Shown here piece after piece: positions 18,703-28,819 of a stretch of DNA of 64,000 nt (positions are counted from its first letter, which is position 1; each line of letters begins with the position of its first letter). The notes beneath the pieces were generated by a model that worked only from the letters and a program-made list of their open reading frames with translations, searched no databases and was not told the DNA's origin. A program made the translations under genes and the position numbers. The DNA is taken from positions 1,240,001-1,304,000 of the forward strand of contig NZ_FNQB01000002.1 of assembly GCF_900107455.1 (NCBI RefSeq). The letters are read 5' to 3'. The stretch is from Asanoa ishikariensis (lineage in GTDB: Bacteria; Actinomycetota; Actinomycetes; Mycobacteriales; Micromonosporaceae).

Positions 18703-21246
18703 GTGACGGAAAGAGCGGCCGACGTCCTGCTGAGTGACGGCACCACCGTCCATGTGCGACAGATCGAGCCGACCGATGCGCCCGCGATCGTGGAGACGCA
18801 TGCGCGTTTTTCCGAGCGGACCCGCTATCTGCGCTACTTCTCGCCGTACCCCCGGATCCCCGAACGTGACCTGCTCCGCTTCGTCACCGTCGACCATCGC
18901 GACCGCGAGGCCTTCGTGGTCGAGGTCGGCGGGCGGATCGCGGCGATCGGGCGTTACGACCGGCTCGGCCCCGACGCCGGTGACGCCGAGGTCGCGTTCG
19001 TCGTCGAGGACGCGTACCAGGGGAGGGGCATCGGTCCGCTGCTCATGGAGCACCTGGCCGCCGCCGCCCGGGATGCTGGCATCACCAGGTTCGTCGCTGA
19101 GGTGCTTCCCGCCAACGCGACCATGTTGCGGGTGTTCAGTGACTTCGGGTACGAGGTCGAGCGCAAGTACGCCGATGGTGTCGTGCACCTCGCGTTCCCG
19201 ATCGCGCCGACCGAGAGCTCGCTCGAGGTGCAGTGGCGGCGGGAGCACCGCACCGAGGCTCGGTCGATCGCCCGGTTGCTCGCGCCGCGCGGTGTCGCCG
19301 TGTACGGGGCCAGCTCCAGCGGTCACGGCGTCGGTGCGGCCGTGCTCGGGCATCTGCGCGACGGCGGGTTCGCCGGGCCGGTGGTGCCGGTGCACCCGAG
19401 CGCCCAGCGGGTCGGTGGCCTCGCGGCCGTGAGCCGCGCGTCGGACGCCGGGGTGCCGCTGGACCTGGGCATCGTCACGGTGCCGCCGGAGAAGATCGAC
19501 GAGGTCGTCGACGACGCGGCGAGGGCCGGGCTGCACGCACTGGTCGTGGTCAGCGCGGGCTTCGCCGAGGCGGATCCGGCCGGCGTGGCCGCGCAGGCGG
19601 AGCTGATCCGCCGGGCACACGCGGGCGGCATGCGGGTGGTCGGCCCGAACTGCCTCGGCATCGCCAACACCGACCCGGCCGTGCGGCTCAACGCCACGCT
19701 CGCGCCGCGGCTCCCGGCGCCGGGCCGGATCGGCTTCTTCAGTCAGTCCGGTGCGCTCGGGGTCGCGCTGCTGGCCGAGGCGGACCGGCGCGGGCTGGGT
19801 CTGTCGACGTTCGTCTCGGCGGGCAACCGCGCCGACGTGTCGGGCAACGACCTGCTCCAGTACTGGCGGGACGACCCCGGCACCGACCTGATCCTGTTGT
19901 ACCTGGAGTCCTTCGGAAACCCGCGCAAGTTCGCCCGGCTGGCCCGCGGCATCGGCCGGGACAAGCCGATCGTGGCGGTCGCCTCGCCGGTGCGCCCACC
20001 GGGCAGCACCGAACGCGGCCTCGACCCGGCGTCGGTCCGCGCGCTGTTCGCCCGCTCGGGCGTGATCCGCGTCGACACCGTGGGCGAGCTCTTCGACGTC
20101 GGCGCGCTGCTGGCCACGCAGCCCCTGCCGGGCGGCCCCCGGGTCGGCATCGTCGGCAACTCGCCCGCGCTGACCACCCTGGCCGAGGCCGCCTGCGTGG
20201 CCAACGGGCTGGTGATCGCCGACGGCTACCCGCGCGACGTGGGTCCGGTGGCCGGCGCGCACGAGTTCGGCGACCGGCTGGCCGAGGCCGCCGTGGACCG
20301 GGGTGTCGATGCGCTCGCCGTGGTGCTCGCCCCGCCGCTGCCGGGCCAGCTCCGCGCCGACGACGGGGACTTCGCGGCGGCCATCGCGGGTGTGGCGCTG
20401 ACCGGCGACAAGCCGGTGGTGGTCACCTCCCTTGTGGACCGGGTGCCGCCGGGTATCCCCGCGTACCCGTCGGTCGAGGAGGCGGCGCGGGCGCTCGGCC
20501 GGGTCGCCTACTACGCCGAGTGGCGCCGGCAGCCTCCCGGCACGGTGCCGCCGCTGTCCGGCGTGGACCTCGAGGCGGCGAGGGCCGCAGCGACGCACGA
20601 CGATCGGGAGGGGCTGCTCGCCGCGTACGGCATCCGGCTCGTGCCCGACGCCCTGGTCGACGCGGCCCCGGAGGCGGTGGCCGCGGCGCACCGGCTCGGG
20701 CTGCCGGTCGCGCTGAAGGCCGCCGGCCTGTCGTTGCGCCACCGCATCGACCTCGGAGCGGTCCGCCTCGACCTGCGCGACGAGGAGGCGGTCCGGGTCG
20801 CGTACCGGGCGCTCGCCGAGTCCTTCGGTCCGCAGGTGCTGGTGCAGCCGATGGTCCCGGCCGGCGTGGCGTGCGTGGTCGAGATGATGGAAGACCCGGC
20901 GTTCGGCCCTGTGGTCGGCTTCGGCCTGGCCGGCGTGGCCACCGAACTGCTCGGCGACCGCGCCTGGCGCCCGGCCCCGCTCAGCGACCGGGCCGCCGCG
21001 GCGCTGGTCGACGAGCCCCGCGCGGCCCCCTTGCTGCGGGGTTACCGGGGTGCCGAGCCGGTGGACCGAGAAGCCCTGGTCGACCTGCTGCTGCGGGTCG
21101 GCCGGCTGGCCGACGAGCAGCCGCGGGTCCGGTCGCTGTCACTGCACCCGGTGCTCGCCCGCCCCGACGGCGTGTCGGTCCTGCACGCCACGATGACCTT
21201 CGGCGCCAGCGGCACCCGCCCCGACAGCGGGCCTCGCCATATTTGA
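18703..21246 (+). CDS. GNAT acetyltransferase fused to NDP-forming acyl-CoA synthetase (PatZ-like)
   Basis: This 847-residue protein is a candidate protein lysine acetyltransferase. The N-terminal GNAT domain (about 12-155) has the acetyl-CoA loop [10 protein letters not shown]. CoA-binding, CoA-ligase-like and ATP-grasp regions follow ([36 protein letters not shown], then an ATP-grasp core from about 620 to the end). Salmonella Pat and E. coli PatZ have the same parts with GNAT at the C-terminus; the N-terminal placement is the alternative actinobacterial order. The synthetase half is probably regulatory. GTG at 18703 follows CCGGAG. The gene lies 67 bases after acuC, so writer and eraser are adjacent. 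Confidence 0.88.
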   Translation: MTERAADVLLSDGTTVHVRQIEPTDAPAIVETHARFSERTRYLRYFSPYPRIPERDLLRFVTVDHRDREAFVVEVGGRIAAIGRYDRLGPDAGDAEVAFVVEDAYQGRGIGPLLMEHLAAAARDAGITRFVAEVLPANATMLRVFSDFGYEVERKYADGVVHLAFPIAPTESSLEVQWRREHRTEARSIARLLAPRGVAVYGASSSGHGVGAAVLGHLRDGGFAGPVVPVHPSAQRVGGLAAVSRASDAGVPLDLGIVTVPPEKIDEVVDDAARAGLHALVVVSAGFAEADPAGVAAQAELIRRAHAGGMRVVGPNCLGIANTDPAVRLNATLAPRLPAPGRIGFFSQSGALGVALLAEADRRGLGLSTFVSAGNRADVSGNDLLQYWRDDPGTDLILLYLESFGNPRKFARLARGIGRDKPIVAVASPVRPPGSTERGLDPASVRALFARSGVIRVDTVGELFDVGALLATQPLPGGPRVGIVGNSPALTTLAEAACVANGLVIADGYPRDVGPVAGAHEFGDRLAEAAVDRGVDALAVVLAPPLPGQLRADDGDFAAAIAGVALTGDKPVVVTSLVDRVPPGIPAYPSVEEAARALGRVAYYAEWRRQPPGTVPPLSGVDLEAARAAATHDDREGLLAAYGIRLVPDALVDAAPEAVAAAHRLGLPVALKAAGLSLRHRIDLGAVRLDLRDEEAVRVAYRALAESFGPQVLVQPMVPAGVACVVEMMEDPAFGPVVGFGLAGVATELLGDRAWRPAPLSDRAAAALVDEPRAAPLLRGYRGAEPVDREALVDLLLRVGRLADEQPRVRSLSLHPVLARPDGVSVLHATMTFGASGTRPDSGPRHI

Positions 21247-21249
21247 GGG

Positions 21250-21531
21250 CTACAACAGGCAGCCGCAGGCCGGCAGGTACGACAGCAGCAGCGCCACCAC
21301 GGCCGCCGCGACAACGCCGGCAAGGCCCAATCCGCCGAGCAGACGGGTGCCCCGCACCTCGCGCACGTAGGCGACAACCCCGTATGCGGCGAGAAGCAGG
21401 ATGCCCGCGGCGACGGACACCGTCAGATAGGGGGCGGTGCGGAAGCCCCACCAGCCGAGGACGAGCAGACCGCACGCGGCCAGCGCGACGAGCAGTTCCC
21501 CGAGGAAGTCTTCGGCGAGATCCCGCAACAT
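21250..21531 (-). CDS. Small multi-pass membrane protein
   Basis: The 93-residue product has three hydrophobic segments ([53 protein letters not shown]) and ends CGCLL. No family recognised. ATG at 21531 was chosen because the frame further upstream runs through the sigB terminator hairpin. It converges on the acetyltransferase gene with three bases between stop codons. Confidence 0.55.
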   Translation of the reverse strand: MLRDLAEDFLGELLVALAACGLLVLGWWGFRTAPYLTVSVAAGILLLAAYGVVAYVREVRGTRLLGGLGLAGVVAAAVVALLLSYLPACGCLL

Positions 21532-21567
21532 CAGCCGAGTATCGGAGGGGGCCACCACAAATAGAAA

Positions 21568-21597
21568 GGCCCCCCGCCACCGCGGTGACGAGGGGCC
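21568..21597 (-). terminator. Rho-independent terminator of sigB
   Basis: GGCCCC at 21568-21573 pairs with GGGGCC at 21592-21597, with inner CACC/GGTG pairing. On the minus strand the hairpin is followed by TTTCTATTTG, a real U-rich tail. It lies 14 bases after the sigB stop. Confidence 0.85.
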
Positions 21598-21610
21598 AGA
21601 CAAAGCGGGA

Positions 21611-22567
21611 TCAGCAGGCGTACGCCTCCAGGCGCTGTGCCCGCGACGGGTGGCGGAGCTTGAGTAGCGTGACCTTCTCGATCTGGCGGATCCGCTCGCG
21701 GGACAGGCCGAACTCGCGGCCGACCTCGTCGAGGGTGCGCTGCCGGCCGTCGTCGAGGCCGAACCGCAGGCGGATCACCGCCTGCTCCCGCGAGGAGAGG
21801 GTGGACAGCACGATCTCGACTTCGTTGCGCAGCATGCCGTTGGACACCTCGTCGGCCGGCTCCTGCCGGGCGTCGACACCGACGACGAAGTCGCCGAGGG
21901 CGCTCTCGCCGTCCTCACCGACCGCCTGGTCGAGGCTGACCGGCTCCCGGTCGTACGAGATGAGCTCGATGACCTGGAATTCCTGCATGCCCAGCGCCGC
22001 GGCGACCTCGGCCACGAACGGCTCCCGGCCGAGCGAGACGGCGAGGTCGCGGCGCGCCCGGACCATCCGGTTGACCTGCTCGACCATGTGCACCGGAATG
22101 CGGATCGTGCGCGACTGGTCGGCCATGGCCCGGGTGATCGCCTGCCGGATCCACCACGTCGCGTACGTGGAGAACTTGTAGCCCTTGGCGTAGTCGAACT
22201 TCTCGACGGCCCGGATCAGCCCGAGGTTGCCCTCCTGGATCAGGTCGAGAAAGGCCATCCCGCGGCCCGTGTAGCGCTTCGCGATGCTCACCACGAGCCG
22301 GAGGTTGGCCTCCAGCAGGTGGTCCTTCGCGGCGTGCCCCTCCAGCGCGATGATCTCCAGATCAGCCCGGAGGCCATCGGGTGCGTCCGCCCCGGCGAGC
22401 TTCTCCTCGGCGAACAACCCGGCCTCGATCCGCCGCGCCAGCTCGACCTCCTCGACGGCGGTCAGCAGCTTGGTGCGGCCGATACCGTTGAGGTACGCAC
22501 GTACGAGGTCGGCGGAGACGCCCCGTTCATCGGTGGCGTCCAGGTCGATCTGGTCGTAGTCGTTCAT
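21611..22567 (-). CDS. sigB: Principal-like RNA polymerase sigma factor, SigB/HrdD type
   Basis: This 318-residue group 2 sigma factor directs polymerase to general or stress promoters. It lacks region 1.1 and starts with region 1.2 ([16 protein letters not shown]). Region 2 is intact ([39 protein letters not shown]). Region 4.2 is [19 protein letters not shown]. Regions 2.4 and 4.2 are very close to those of HrdB at 38945-40525, so the promoters probably overlap (-10 TANNNT). Its vicinity to ideR and hrdB matches mycobacterial sigB. It is divergent from spo0M and has its own terminator. Confidence 0.93.
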   Translation of the reverse strand: MNDYDQIDLDATDERGVSADLVRAYLNGIGRTKLLTAVEEVELARRIEAGLFAEEKLAGADAPDGLRADLEIIALEGHAAKDHLLEANLRLVVSIAKRYTGRGMAFLDLIQEGNLGLIRAVEKFDYAKGYKFSTYATWWIRQAITRAMADQSRTIRIPVHMVEQVNRMVRARRDLAVSLGREPFVAEVAAALGMQEFQVIELISYDREPVSLDQAVGEDGESALGDFVVGVDARQEPADEVSNGMLRNEVEIVLSTLSSREQAVIRLRFGLDDGRQRTLDEVGREFGLSRERIRQIEKVTLLKLRHPSRAQRLEAYAC

Positions 22568-22767
22568 TTCTCGCTACCCCGCTTCCCGGCGACCCTCCGT
22601 GTGGTGCCGTGCGAAGAGCTTCTCGCAAAGGGCGTGAAGCGGGAGTGAGGAGAATCGTCGGGTGGCATGAATCCGGGAGGGCCTTCGCCCGACTCGCCCC
22701 GTTTGCGAGCCAACCCGTTGCAGCCTGTCGCTAGTCTGCTCGCAACTCCACACCAGAAAGGCACGTC

Positions 22768-23556
22768 GTGGTCTTCAAGCGAATGATGCAGGCGTTGGGC
22801 GTCGGCGGCCCGTCCGTCGAGACGGTGCTCAGCAACCCCAACTGCCGTCCCGGCGGTGTCCTCGAGGGCCAGATCCACGTCGAGGGTGGCGACCACCCGG
22901 TCGACATCGAGTACGTGGCCCTCGGCATGGTCACCCGGGTCGAGGTGGAGAGCGGCGACTCCGAGTACGACTCGACCACCGAGTTCCACCGCCAGCGCGC
23001 GACCGGCGCCTTCCGCCTGGAGGCGAAGCAGCGCTACGACATCCCGTTCCGCTTCGACGTGCCGTGGGAAACCCCGATCACCGAGGTGTACGGGCAGCAC
23101 CTGCACGGCATGACGATGGCCCTGCGCACGGAGCTGGAAGTGGCCCGCGCGGTCGACAAGGGCGACCTGGACGCGGTGGCCGTGCACCCGCTGCCGGCCC
23201 AGGAGCGCATCCTGGAGGGCCTGCTCCGGCTCGGCTTCCGGTTCGCCCGCGCCGACGTCGAGAGCGGCCGGCTCTACGGGGTGCAGCAGAGCCTGCCGTT
23301 CTACCAGGAGATCGAGTTCCACCCGTCGCCCCAGTTCGCCTCGGCGATCAACCAGCTCGAGCTGACCTTCGCGGCGACTCCGCAGCACCTGCAGGTGGTC
23401 CTGGAGCTCGACAAGCGCGGCGGCGTGTTCACCGAGGGGCGCGACGCCTTCGGCCACTTCAACGTCGACTACGCCTCGGCCGAGCAGACCGACTGGGCCG
23501 CGCAGTTGCACGGCTGGCTGGAGCAGTCCCTCCGCAAGCGCGGCCTGTTCCGCTAA
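22768..23556 (+). CDS. Spo0M-family arrestin-like protein
   Basis: The 262-residue product matches the SpoOM family: an arrestin-like beta-sandwich N-terminal half ([20 protein letters not shown]) followed by a C-terminal domain ([12 protein letters not shown] to [11 protein letters not shown]). Bacillus Spo0M influences sporulation and cytoskeletal partners; in actinobacteria the role is not established. GTG at 22768 follows AGAAAGG. It overlaps the convergent dtd gene by four bases at the stop codons. Confidence 0.85.
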   Translation: MVFKRMMQALGVGGPSVETVLSNPNCRPGGVLEGQIHVEGGDHPVDIEYVALGMVTRVEVESGDSEYDSTTEFHRQRATGAFRLEAKQRYDIPFRFDVPWETPITEVYGQHLHGMTMALRTELEVARAVDKGDLDAVAVHPLPAQERILEGLLRLGFRFARADVESGRLYGVQQSLPFYQEIEFHPSPQFASAINQLELTFAATPQHLQVVLELDKRGGVFTEGRDAFGHFNVDYASAEQTDWAAQLHGWLEQSLRKRGLFR

Positions 23557-23975
23557 AGCTCCAGCAATACGGTTCGCGGGCCCACGTTCACGCTCTCCAC
23601 GAGCATGTGGGCCCGGAACTTGCCAGTCTCGACATGCGCGCCACGGGTACGCAGGGCGTCGGCGAAAGCGGTCACCAGCGGTTCGGCCACCTCGGCCGGC
23701 GCCGCCGCTGACCAGCTTGGCCGGCGCCCTTTGCGCGCGTCCGCGTACAACGTGAACTGGCTGACCACCAAGATCGGCGCACCGACGTCGCTGGCCGACT
23801 TCTCGTCGTCCAGGATCCGCAGCTCCCAGACCTTGCGGGCGAGGGTGTCCGCCAGCGCGGCGGTGTCGGTGTGGGTCACGCCCAGCAGCACCAGCAGCCC
23901 GTCCGAGATCTCGCCCACGACGGTGTCGTCGACGGTCACCGAGGCGCGGGAGACCGTCTGGACCAGCGCCCTCAC
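23553..23975 (-). CDS. dtd: D-aminoacyl-tRNA deacylase
   Basis: Dtd hydrolyses D-aminoacyl-tRNAs, and also Gly-tRNAAla, to prevent D-residues entering proteins. The 140-residue product has the two family motifs SQFTLYAD (about 71-78) and the C-terminal VGPRT. The second normally reads NxGPVT, so Arg replaces Val here. GTG at 23975 overlaps the TGA of the upstream methyltransferase gene (GTGA), indicating translational coupling. Confidence 0.95.
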   Translation of the reverse strand: MRALVQTVSRASVTVDDTVVGEISDGLLVLLGVTHTDTAALADTLARKVWELRILDDEKSASDVGAPILVVSQFTLYADARKGRRPSWSAAAPAEVAEPLVTAFADALRTRGAHVETGKFRAHMLVESVNVGPRTVLLEL

Positions 23976-25441
23976 GCGACCGGCTCCACGATGCCGCGCT
24001 CGACCAGGTGCGCGACGATCGGCCCGGCGGCGTCGGCGAGATCCTCCTCAGCGACCTCGTGCGCGGCGGCCAGCAGGGCGAGCTGGTCGCGCAGCGGCAC
24101 CTGCCCGTCCGCGCCGCTGACCAGGGCCAACACGAGCGGGTCGACCTCTTCGCTCCAGCGCAACCCTTCCGGCATTACGAGCACCTGGCGATCGACCGCC
24201 CACCCGTCGTCGCCGAGGGTCGCCTCCTGCTGGAGCTGGAGGCCCGGCGCGGTGCGATAGCGGGCGGCCAGCAGGTCGGCGTCCCGCACGAAGTCCTGCC
24301 GGCCGAACCACGCGGCGATCTGCTCGCCGAGCGGCTGCTGGACCTGTTGGCGCAGGTCCTCGACGCGTACCACCGGATCGTCGTGCCCGCCACGACGCAG
24401 CGTCACCAGACCGAAACCGATCGCGGCGACGTCGTTGGCGTCGAACCAGTCGAGCCAGGCGGCGGCCCGGGCCGGGTCGCCGTCCTCGTTGGCGTCGGCC
24501 AGCCAGAGACCGACGTACGACATCGGGTCGGCGACCTCGCGCTGGATCACCCAGGCGTCCAGTCCGGTGCCCTCGAACCAGCCCGCGACCCGATCGCCCC
24601 AGTCCTCGCCGGCGACGTGCTCCCAGTTGGCCAGGAACTGCATCACGCCGCCCTCGTTGAGCAGGCCCGGCGCGGCCGCGGCGAGCTCAGCGCAGACGGC
24701 GTCGCCGGCCCGGCCCGAGTCCCGGTACGTGTGCGTGGTGGTGCCCGGCCCGATCACGAACGGCGGGTTGCTGACCACCAGGTCGAACCGCCGGTTCTTG
24801 ACGGGCGCGACGAGATCGCCGTGCAGCATCTCCCAGTCCTGGCCACTCAGCGCGGCGGTGGTGGCGGCGAACCGCAACGCACGCTCGGAGAGGTCGGTCG
24901 CGGTGACCGAGTCGGCGTGGGTGGCGAGGTGCAGCGCCTGTACGCCACAGCCGGTGCCGAGGTCGAGCGCGGTGGCCACGGGCCGCCGGATCGTGGCGCC
25001 GACCAGGGTCGACGAGGCGCCACCGATGCCGAGCACATGGTCGGGCCGAAGCGGCTGGTCGGGCCGCGCCGACGAGGGTACGTCGGAGAGCACCCACCAG
25101 GTGTCCCCGTACGGTTCGAGGTCGACCCCCTGCCGCACCAGGCCGCCCGGCGCCGCCTCGACCAGCCCGGCGTCGAACGCCTCGGCGAACTCGAGCGGTG
25201 CGAACGCGGCCGCGACCGCCTCGACCTCCTCGCTCTGCGCGCAGACGAACAGCCGGATCAACGTGGCGAGCGGATCCCGGTCCTCGGTGATCCGCAGCGC
25301 GGCACGAAAGTCGTTGCGGGCGACCGCGGCGGTGGCCGCCGGCCCGAGCCGTTCGGCGATCCCCGCCGAGGTGAAACCGGCGGCACCGAGCGCGTCCCGC
25401 AACCGCGCGACACCATCGGGGGAGAGGAGCATGTCGGACAC
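23972..25441 (-). CDS. SAM-dependent methyltransferase with NPPF motif
   Basis: The product of about 489 residues has an N-terminal helical domain (about 1-140), a Rossmann methyltransferase core ([19 protein letters not shown] for SAM, then [11 protein letters not shown]) and a C-terminal domain of about 170 residues. NPPF marks methyltransferases acting on planar nitrogen such as adenine N6 or glutamine N5. The actinobacterial family is usually annotated only as methyltransferase small domain, and the substrate is unknown. The start is uncertain: GTG at 25441 has AGG nine bases upstream, while ATG at 25450 and 25432 are alternatives. It is coupled to dtd by a four-base overlap, hinting at a translation-related target. 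Confidence 0.8.
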   Translation of the reverse strand: MSDMLLSPDGVARLRDALGAAGFTSAGIAERLGPAATAAVARNDFRAALRITEDRDPLATLIRLFVCAQSEEVEAVAAAFAPLEFAEAFDAGLVEAAPGGLVRQGVDLEPYGDTWWVLSDVPSSARPDQPLRPDHVLGIGGASSTLVGATIRRPVATALDLGTGCGVQALHLATHADSVTATDLSERALRFAATTAALSGQDWEMLHGDLVAPVKNRRFDLVVSNPPFVIGPGTTTHTYRDSGRAGDAVCAELAAAAPGLLNEGGVMQFLANWEHVAGEDWGDRVAGWFEGTGLDAWVIQREVADPMSYVGLWLADANEDGDPARAAAWLDWFDANDVAAIGFGLVTLRRGGHDDPVVRVEDLRQQVQQPLGEQIAAWFGRQDFVRDADLLAARYRTAPGLQLQQEATLGDDGWAVDRQVLVMPEGLRWSEEVDPLVLALVSGADGQVPLRDQLALLAAAHEVAEEDLADAAGPIVAHLVERGIVEPVA

Positions 25442-25508
25442 GTACGGCATCCTGCCATGGCGCTCTCGCCACCCGGTGATCATGGTGCCCCGGTGTCACG
25501 CTGGCGGC

Positions 25509-25877
25509 ATGGTGAGCCGCTTCGCGCAATGGACCCTGGACGTGCGCAACCCGACCCGAATGGCGGCGTTCTGGTCGGCCGCCCTCGGCTACGAGATCGA
25601 CGCGGACGGCGAGCACCTGCGGCCGCCACGCGACGCCCCACCCGGCTCGCTGACCGTCTGGCTCCAACCGACGGCCGAGATCAAGCAGGACAAGAACCGC
25701 ACGCACCCGGACCTGTACGCCCCAGCGGGTGACGTGTCCGGGGAGGTCGACCGCCTGCTCACCCTGGGAGCCATCCGCACGGACATCGGCCAGACGGGAG
25801 ACGAGGGCTTCACAGTCCTGGCAGACCCGGAAGGCAACGAGTTCTGCCTGATCCACCACCCCTGGCACCGCACCTGA
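25509..25877 (+). CDS. VOC/glyoxalase-like protein
   Basis: The 122-residue product has the vicinal oxygen chelate fold signature: WTLDVRNPTRMAAFWSAALGYE at the start and TVLADPEGNEFCLIHHPW at the end, with the second-repeat glutamate in GNEFCL. It is the single-domain glyoxalase-like type that dimerises. Substrate unknown. It resembles the VOC gene at 58945-59325, so the two are paralogues. It is divergent from the methyltransferase gene. Confidence 0.82.
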   Translation: MVSRFAQWTLDVRNPTRMAAFWSAALGYEIDADGEHLRPPRDAPPGSLTVWLQPTAEIKQDKNRTHPDLYAPAGDVSGEVDRLLTLGAIRTDIGQTGDEGFTVLADPEGNEFCLIHHPWHRT

Positions 25878-25890
25878 ATCTGGTTGCTCC

Positions 25891-25913
25891 GATGCTACGA
25901 TCGTCGTAGCATC
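25891..25913. promoter_or_regulatory. Perfect inverted repeat directly upstream of fic
   Basis: GATGCTACGA (25891-25900), spacer TCG, TCGTAGCATC (25904-25913). This perfect 10-bp palindrome ends five bases before the fic ATG at 25919 and replaces a normal ribosome binding site region. It looks like an operator, possibly for the winged-helix C-terminus of the Fic protein itself (inference). Confidence 0.7.
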
Positions 25914-25918
25914 AAGGC

Positions 25919-27055
25919 ATGTTGTACGCCACTCCCGCGCTTGACCGCGATGACCAGCGGGTGCTCGCCGAGATCGACACCTTCTACACCGCGTTCGTCC
26001 AGTCGACCGGTGGTGCCAAGGCGGGCGAGTGGGTCGGCGGTGTCCGTAAGCGGCTGTTCGCCAACGCGATCCGCGGCTCCAACACCATCGAGGGCTATAC
26101 CGTCTCGCCGAGCGCCGCCTCGGCGATCGTCGACCACGCGGCTGTCCCGGCCGACGTGCCAGAGGACACCCGGGAAGCTGTCCGCGGCTACCGCGACGCG
26201 CTCACCTGGGTCACCCAGACAGCAGACATGGACTCGTTCGCCTACAGCGAGGCCGTCCTGTCGGCGCTGCACTTCATGATGATGCGGTTCTGGCCAGGCC
26301 GGTCGCCCGGCCGCTATCGCACTCGCGGCATCGTCGTGACCGGCAGCGACCCGCTGGTCCCGGCGTACGTTGGTCCGGATGCCGACCAGATCCCATTGTT
26401 GATGGGCGAGTTGGTCGAGTGGCTCAACGGTGGCGACCTGTCGGCCCCGCTGCTTGTGCGGGCCGCGATGGCCCACCTCAACCTGGTACGGGTGCACTCT
26501 TGGCGTGACGGCAACGGCCGGATGTCCCGCTCCCTGCAAACCATGGTGATCGCACGCGGCGGTCGCCTGGCGCCGGAGTTCTGCTCGATCGAGGAGTGGC
26601 TCGGTTTCGAGATCAACACCCTCGACTACTACCGCGCCCTCAGGGAGACCGGCGGCACCTACGAGCCGGCCACCGACGTACACGGCTGGGTCCGGTTCTG
26701 CCTGCGTGCCCATCACTTGCAGGCACAGGTCGTCGACCGGCGGCTGAGCTACGGACGCGAGGTCTGGACCGCGCTTGCCGGCCTCGTGAGCGATGGCGGG
26801 TTCCACGAACGGTCGGTCGCCGCGCTCTACGCGTCCGCCACTGACCAACTGCGCCGCGAGGTGTACGCGACCGAGGAAGGACTGTCCCGCGACCAGTCCG
26901 TGCGCGATGTCCGCGCGCTGGAACGGGCCGGTCTGCTGACGCCGGTCGGCTACGGCGCGACCCTGGCGTACGAAGCCGCCGGCGCCGCACGGGAGATCGC
27001 AAACGAGGTCGCCGCCAGGTTGACCGCGCCGGCTCGGGAGCCGTACCCGAGCTGA
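25919..27055 (+). CDS. Fic-family AMPylase-like protein with class II self-inhibition motif
   Basis: Fic proteins transfer AMP or another phosphate moiety to target hydroxyls. The 378-residue product carries the N-terminal inhibitory motif SNTIEG (54-59), fitting (S/T)xxxE(G/N), where Glu58 would block productive ATP binding. The Fic core has HSWRDGNGRMSR (193-204) with catalytic His193. Ser and Trp replace the usual Pro-Phe, but Asp, Gly-Asn-Gly and Arg are kept. The C-terminus (about 275-365) looks like a winged helix (SRDQSVRDVRALERAGLLTP) that may bind DNA. ATG at 25919 is five bases from the palindrome and lacks a strong Shine-Dalgarno. Target unknown. Confidence 0.88.
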   Translation: MLYATPALDRDDQRVLAEIDTFYTAFVQSTGGAKAGEWVGGVRKRLFANAIRGSNTIEGYTVSPSAASAIVDHAAVPADVPEDTREAVRGYRDALTWVTQTADMDSFAYSEAVLSALHFMMMRFWPGRSPGRYRTRGIVVTGSDPLVPAYVGPDADQIPLLMGELVEWLNGGDLSAPLLVRAAMAHLNLVRVHSWRDGNGRMSRSLQTMVIARGGRLAPEFCSIEEWLGFEINTLDYYRALRETGGTYEPATDVHGWVRFCLRAHHLQAQVVDRRLSYGREVWTALAGLVSDGGFHERSVAALYASATDQLRREVYATEEGLSRDQSVRDVRALERAGLLTPVGYGATLAYEAAGAAREIANEVAARLTAPAREPYPS

Positions 27056-27056
27056 A

Positions 27057-27081
27057 GGCCCCGTCCGACGTGGACGGGGCC
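27057..27081. terminator. Terminator between fic and the M28 peptidase gene
   Basis: GGCCCCGTCC (27057-27066) and GGACGGGGCC (27072-27081) form a perfect 10-bp stem with a five-base loop between convergent stop codons. Confidence 0.85.
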
Positions 27082-27096
27082 CTCAGTCGGTTGGTG

Positions 27097-28707
27097 CTAG
27101 ATCGAGCCTTCCTTGCCGATGTAGCTCGGACCCGCGCCGCGCGCTGTCGCTGCCGCCGTGCGGGCCGGGAGTGACGACGTGTCGAGGGCGAACGTGAGGA
27201 CTGCCGTCGCGATGGCGTCGGAGTTCACGTCCAGGGCCTCGAGGTTGAGGTTGCCGAACATGTCGTACTGCCGGTCGAGTTCGCGGTACAGGGCCGCGTC
27301 CGCGCCGTTGCGCACCGGGAACAGGCTGTCGCACGGCTCGTGGTAGCACGGGTCGTACTGAGCGCCTTCCACGCCGCCGTAGTCGGCCACGTCCTGTGCC
27401 GTCTTCGGGACCTCCGCGCCGGTGAAGAGACCGCCGGACGGGATGCCGACGCCGGCCGCGATGAACGGGCCGTAGTCGGACCGGCCGCTGAAGTCGGCCG
27501 CCCGGGTGGGCAGGCCACGGTCGGCGAAGAAGTCCTGGAAGACCGCCTCGATCTCGGTCGATCCCGGCGGACCCGCGGGGGAGCCCTCGGCGGCCGAGTC
27601 GTCGCCGTCGTAGACGCCGAGGATGTAGTTCGGCGACGCGATCATGTCGAAGTTGAGGTAGAGGGCGATGTCGGCCCGCTGCTCGGGAGTCAGCGAGTTG
27701 ACGTAGAACGTCGAGCCGATCAGGTTGGCCTCCTCGGCGCCCCACCAGGCGAACCTGGTCTTGTTGGGCGTCTTGGTCTTGGCCATTTGCAGCGCGACCT
27801 CCAGCAGCGCGGCCGAGCCGCTGCCGTTGTCGTTGATGCCGACGGTGTCGGGTTCCGCGTCGAGGTGCGCACCGGCCATGACGACGCTGCGCGCGTTGCC
27901 CTTCTTGGACTCGGCGATCACGTTCTCGGTCTGGCGTACCTCCGACGTGGTGTCGGCGGTGATCCGGACCGTCAGCCCGGCCGTGTTGGCGAAGGCCTCA
28001 CCGGTCGCGTACGAGACACCGACCGACGGGATGCCGACCGGCGCGCCGAGCGTGCCCAGCAGCAGGTTGTAGCGGTCGATGTTGGCCACCGGGTCGCCGT
28101 TGCCCTGGTTCATCACGATGGCGCCGATCGCGCCGGCCGCCTCGGCGTTGATCACCTTGGTGCCGAACGGGCAGGTGCCGCGCTGCAACAGCGCGATCTT
28201 GCCCGCGACCAGGCCGCCCGCGAAGTCCTCGGCCTCGCAGCCCGACGTCGACGCCCGCGGCGGGGTCAGCGCCAGGTCGACGGGCACCACGAGCGCGGTC
28301 ACGTCGCCCGCGCCGGAGTAGTCCATCAGGTCGTAGTCGGTGCCGCTCACGTACGTCGTCGGTGTCGGCGCCGTCTGGGCGAACGACGAGCCGAACTCTT
28401 CGAAGAAGTTGAACGGGAACGGTTGGCGGGTCACCTGGTAACCAGCCAGTCGCAGCAGCGTCGCCACGTAGTCGGCGCTGCGGTCATGGCCGGCCAGACC
28501 CGAGCCCCGGTTGCCGCCGCTCAGGCTGCCGATGGCCTGGAAGGCGATCTCGTGCCGGAGCACGCCGCCGACCGTGACCGCCTTGGTGAGCTTGCGGACG
28601 GAGTTGTTGTTTCCGGTGGCCTGTGCCGGGTTGGCCAATGCCAGGGCACCCACCAGGCTGGCCGCGCCTATCACAGCCAGGGTTTTGCGGACGGTGCGGA
28701 ACACCAC
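27097..28707 (-). CDS. Secreted M28 zinc aminopeptidase with PA domain
   Basis: The 536-residue product is a secreted metallopeptidase of the Streptomyces griseus aminopeptidase type. A signal peptide covers about residues 1-31 (ending NPAQA). A protease-associated domain is inserted (CEAEDFAGGLVAGKIALLQRG). The M28 core has ligands in GAHLDAEPDTVGINDNGSG, WWGAEEANLIGS, NFDMI and the late His in CYHEPCD. Start choice: GTG at 28707 (or GTG 28704), preceded by GAGGAGA; the open frame extends further without a good start. It probably frees amino acids from extracellular peptides. Expressed alone. Confidence 0.92.
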   Translation of the reverse strand: MVFRTVRKTLAVIGAASLVGALALANPAQATGNNNSVRKLTKAVTVGGVLRHEIAFQAIGSLSGGNRGSGLAGHDRSADYVATLLRLAGYQVTRQPFPFNFFEEFGSSFAQTAPTPTTYVSGTDYDLMDYSGAGDVTALVVPVDLALTPPRASTSGCEAEDFAGGLVAGKIALLQRGTCPFGTKVINAEAAGAIGAIVMNQGNGDPVANIDRYNLLLGTLGAPVGIPSVGVSYATGEAFANTAGLTVRITADTTSEVRQTENVIAESKKGNARSVVMAGAHLDAEPDTVGINDNGSGSAALLEVALQMAKTKTPNKTRFAWWGAEEANLIGSTFYVNSLTPEQRADIALYLNFDMIASPNYILGVYDGDDSAAEGSPAGPPGSTEIEAVFQDFFADRGLPTRAADFSGRSDYGPFIAAGVGIPSGGLFTGAEVPKTAQDVADYGGVEGAQYDPCYHEPCDSLFPVRNGADAALYRELDRQYDMFGNLNLEALDVNSDAIATAVLTFALDTSSLPARTAAATARGAGPSYIGKEGSI

Positions 28708-28819
28708 GATGTGAACTCTCCTCGCCGTTCGCCACGCCCGGCCTCCTTGCCCCCGTGCCGGGCGCCCCGACCATCGCATAGACGGGCGATGATCGACACG
28801 GACCGTTCGGTCGAGCGGA

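Noticed and set aside
18688-20742. Long minus-strand frame over the GNAT/synthetase gene
   Set aside because: Antisense shadow; low-complexity translation rich in Arg and Gly.
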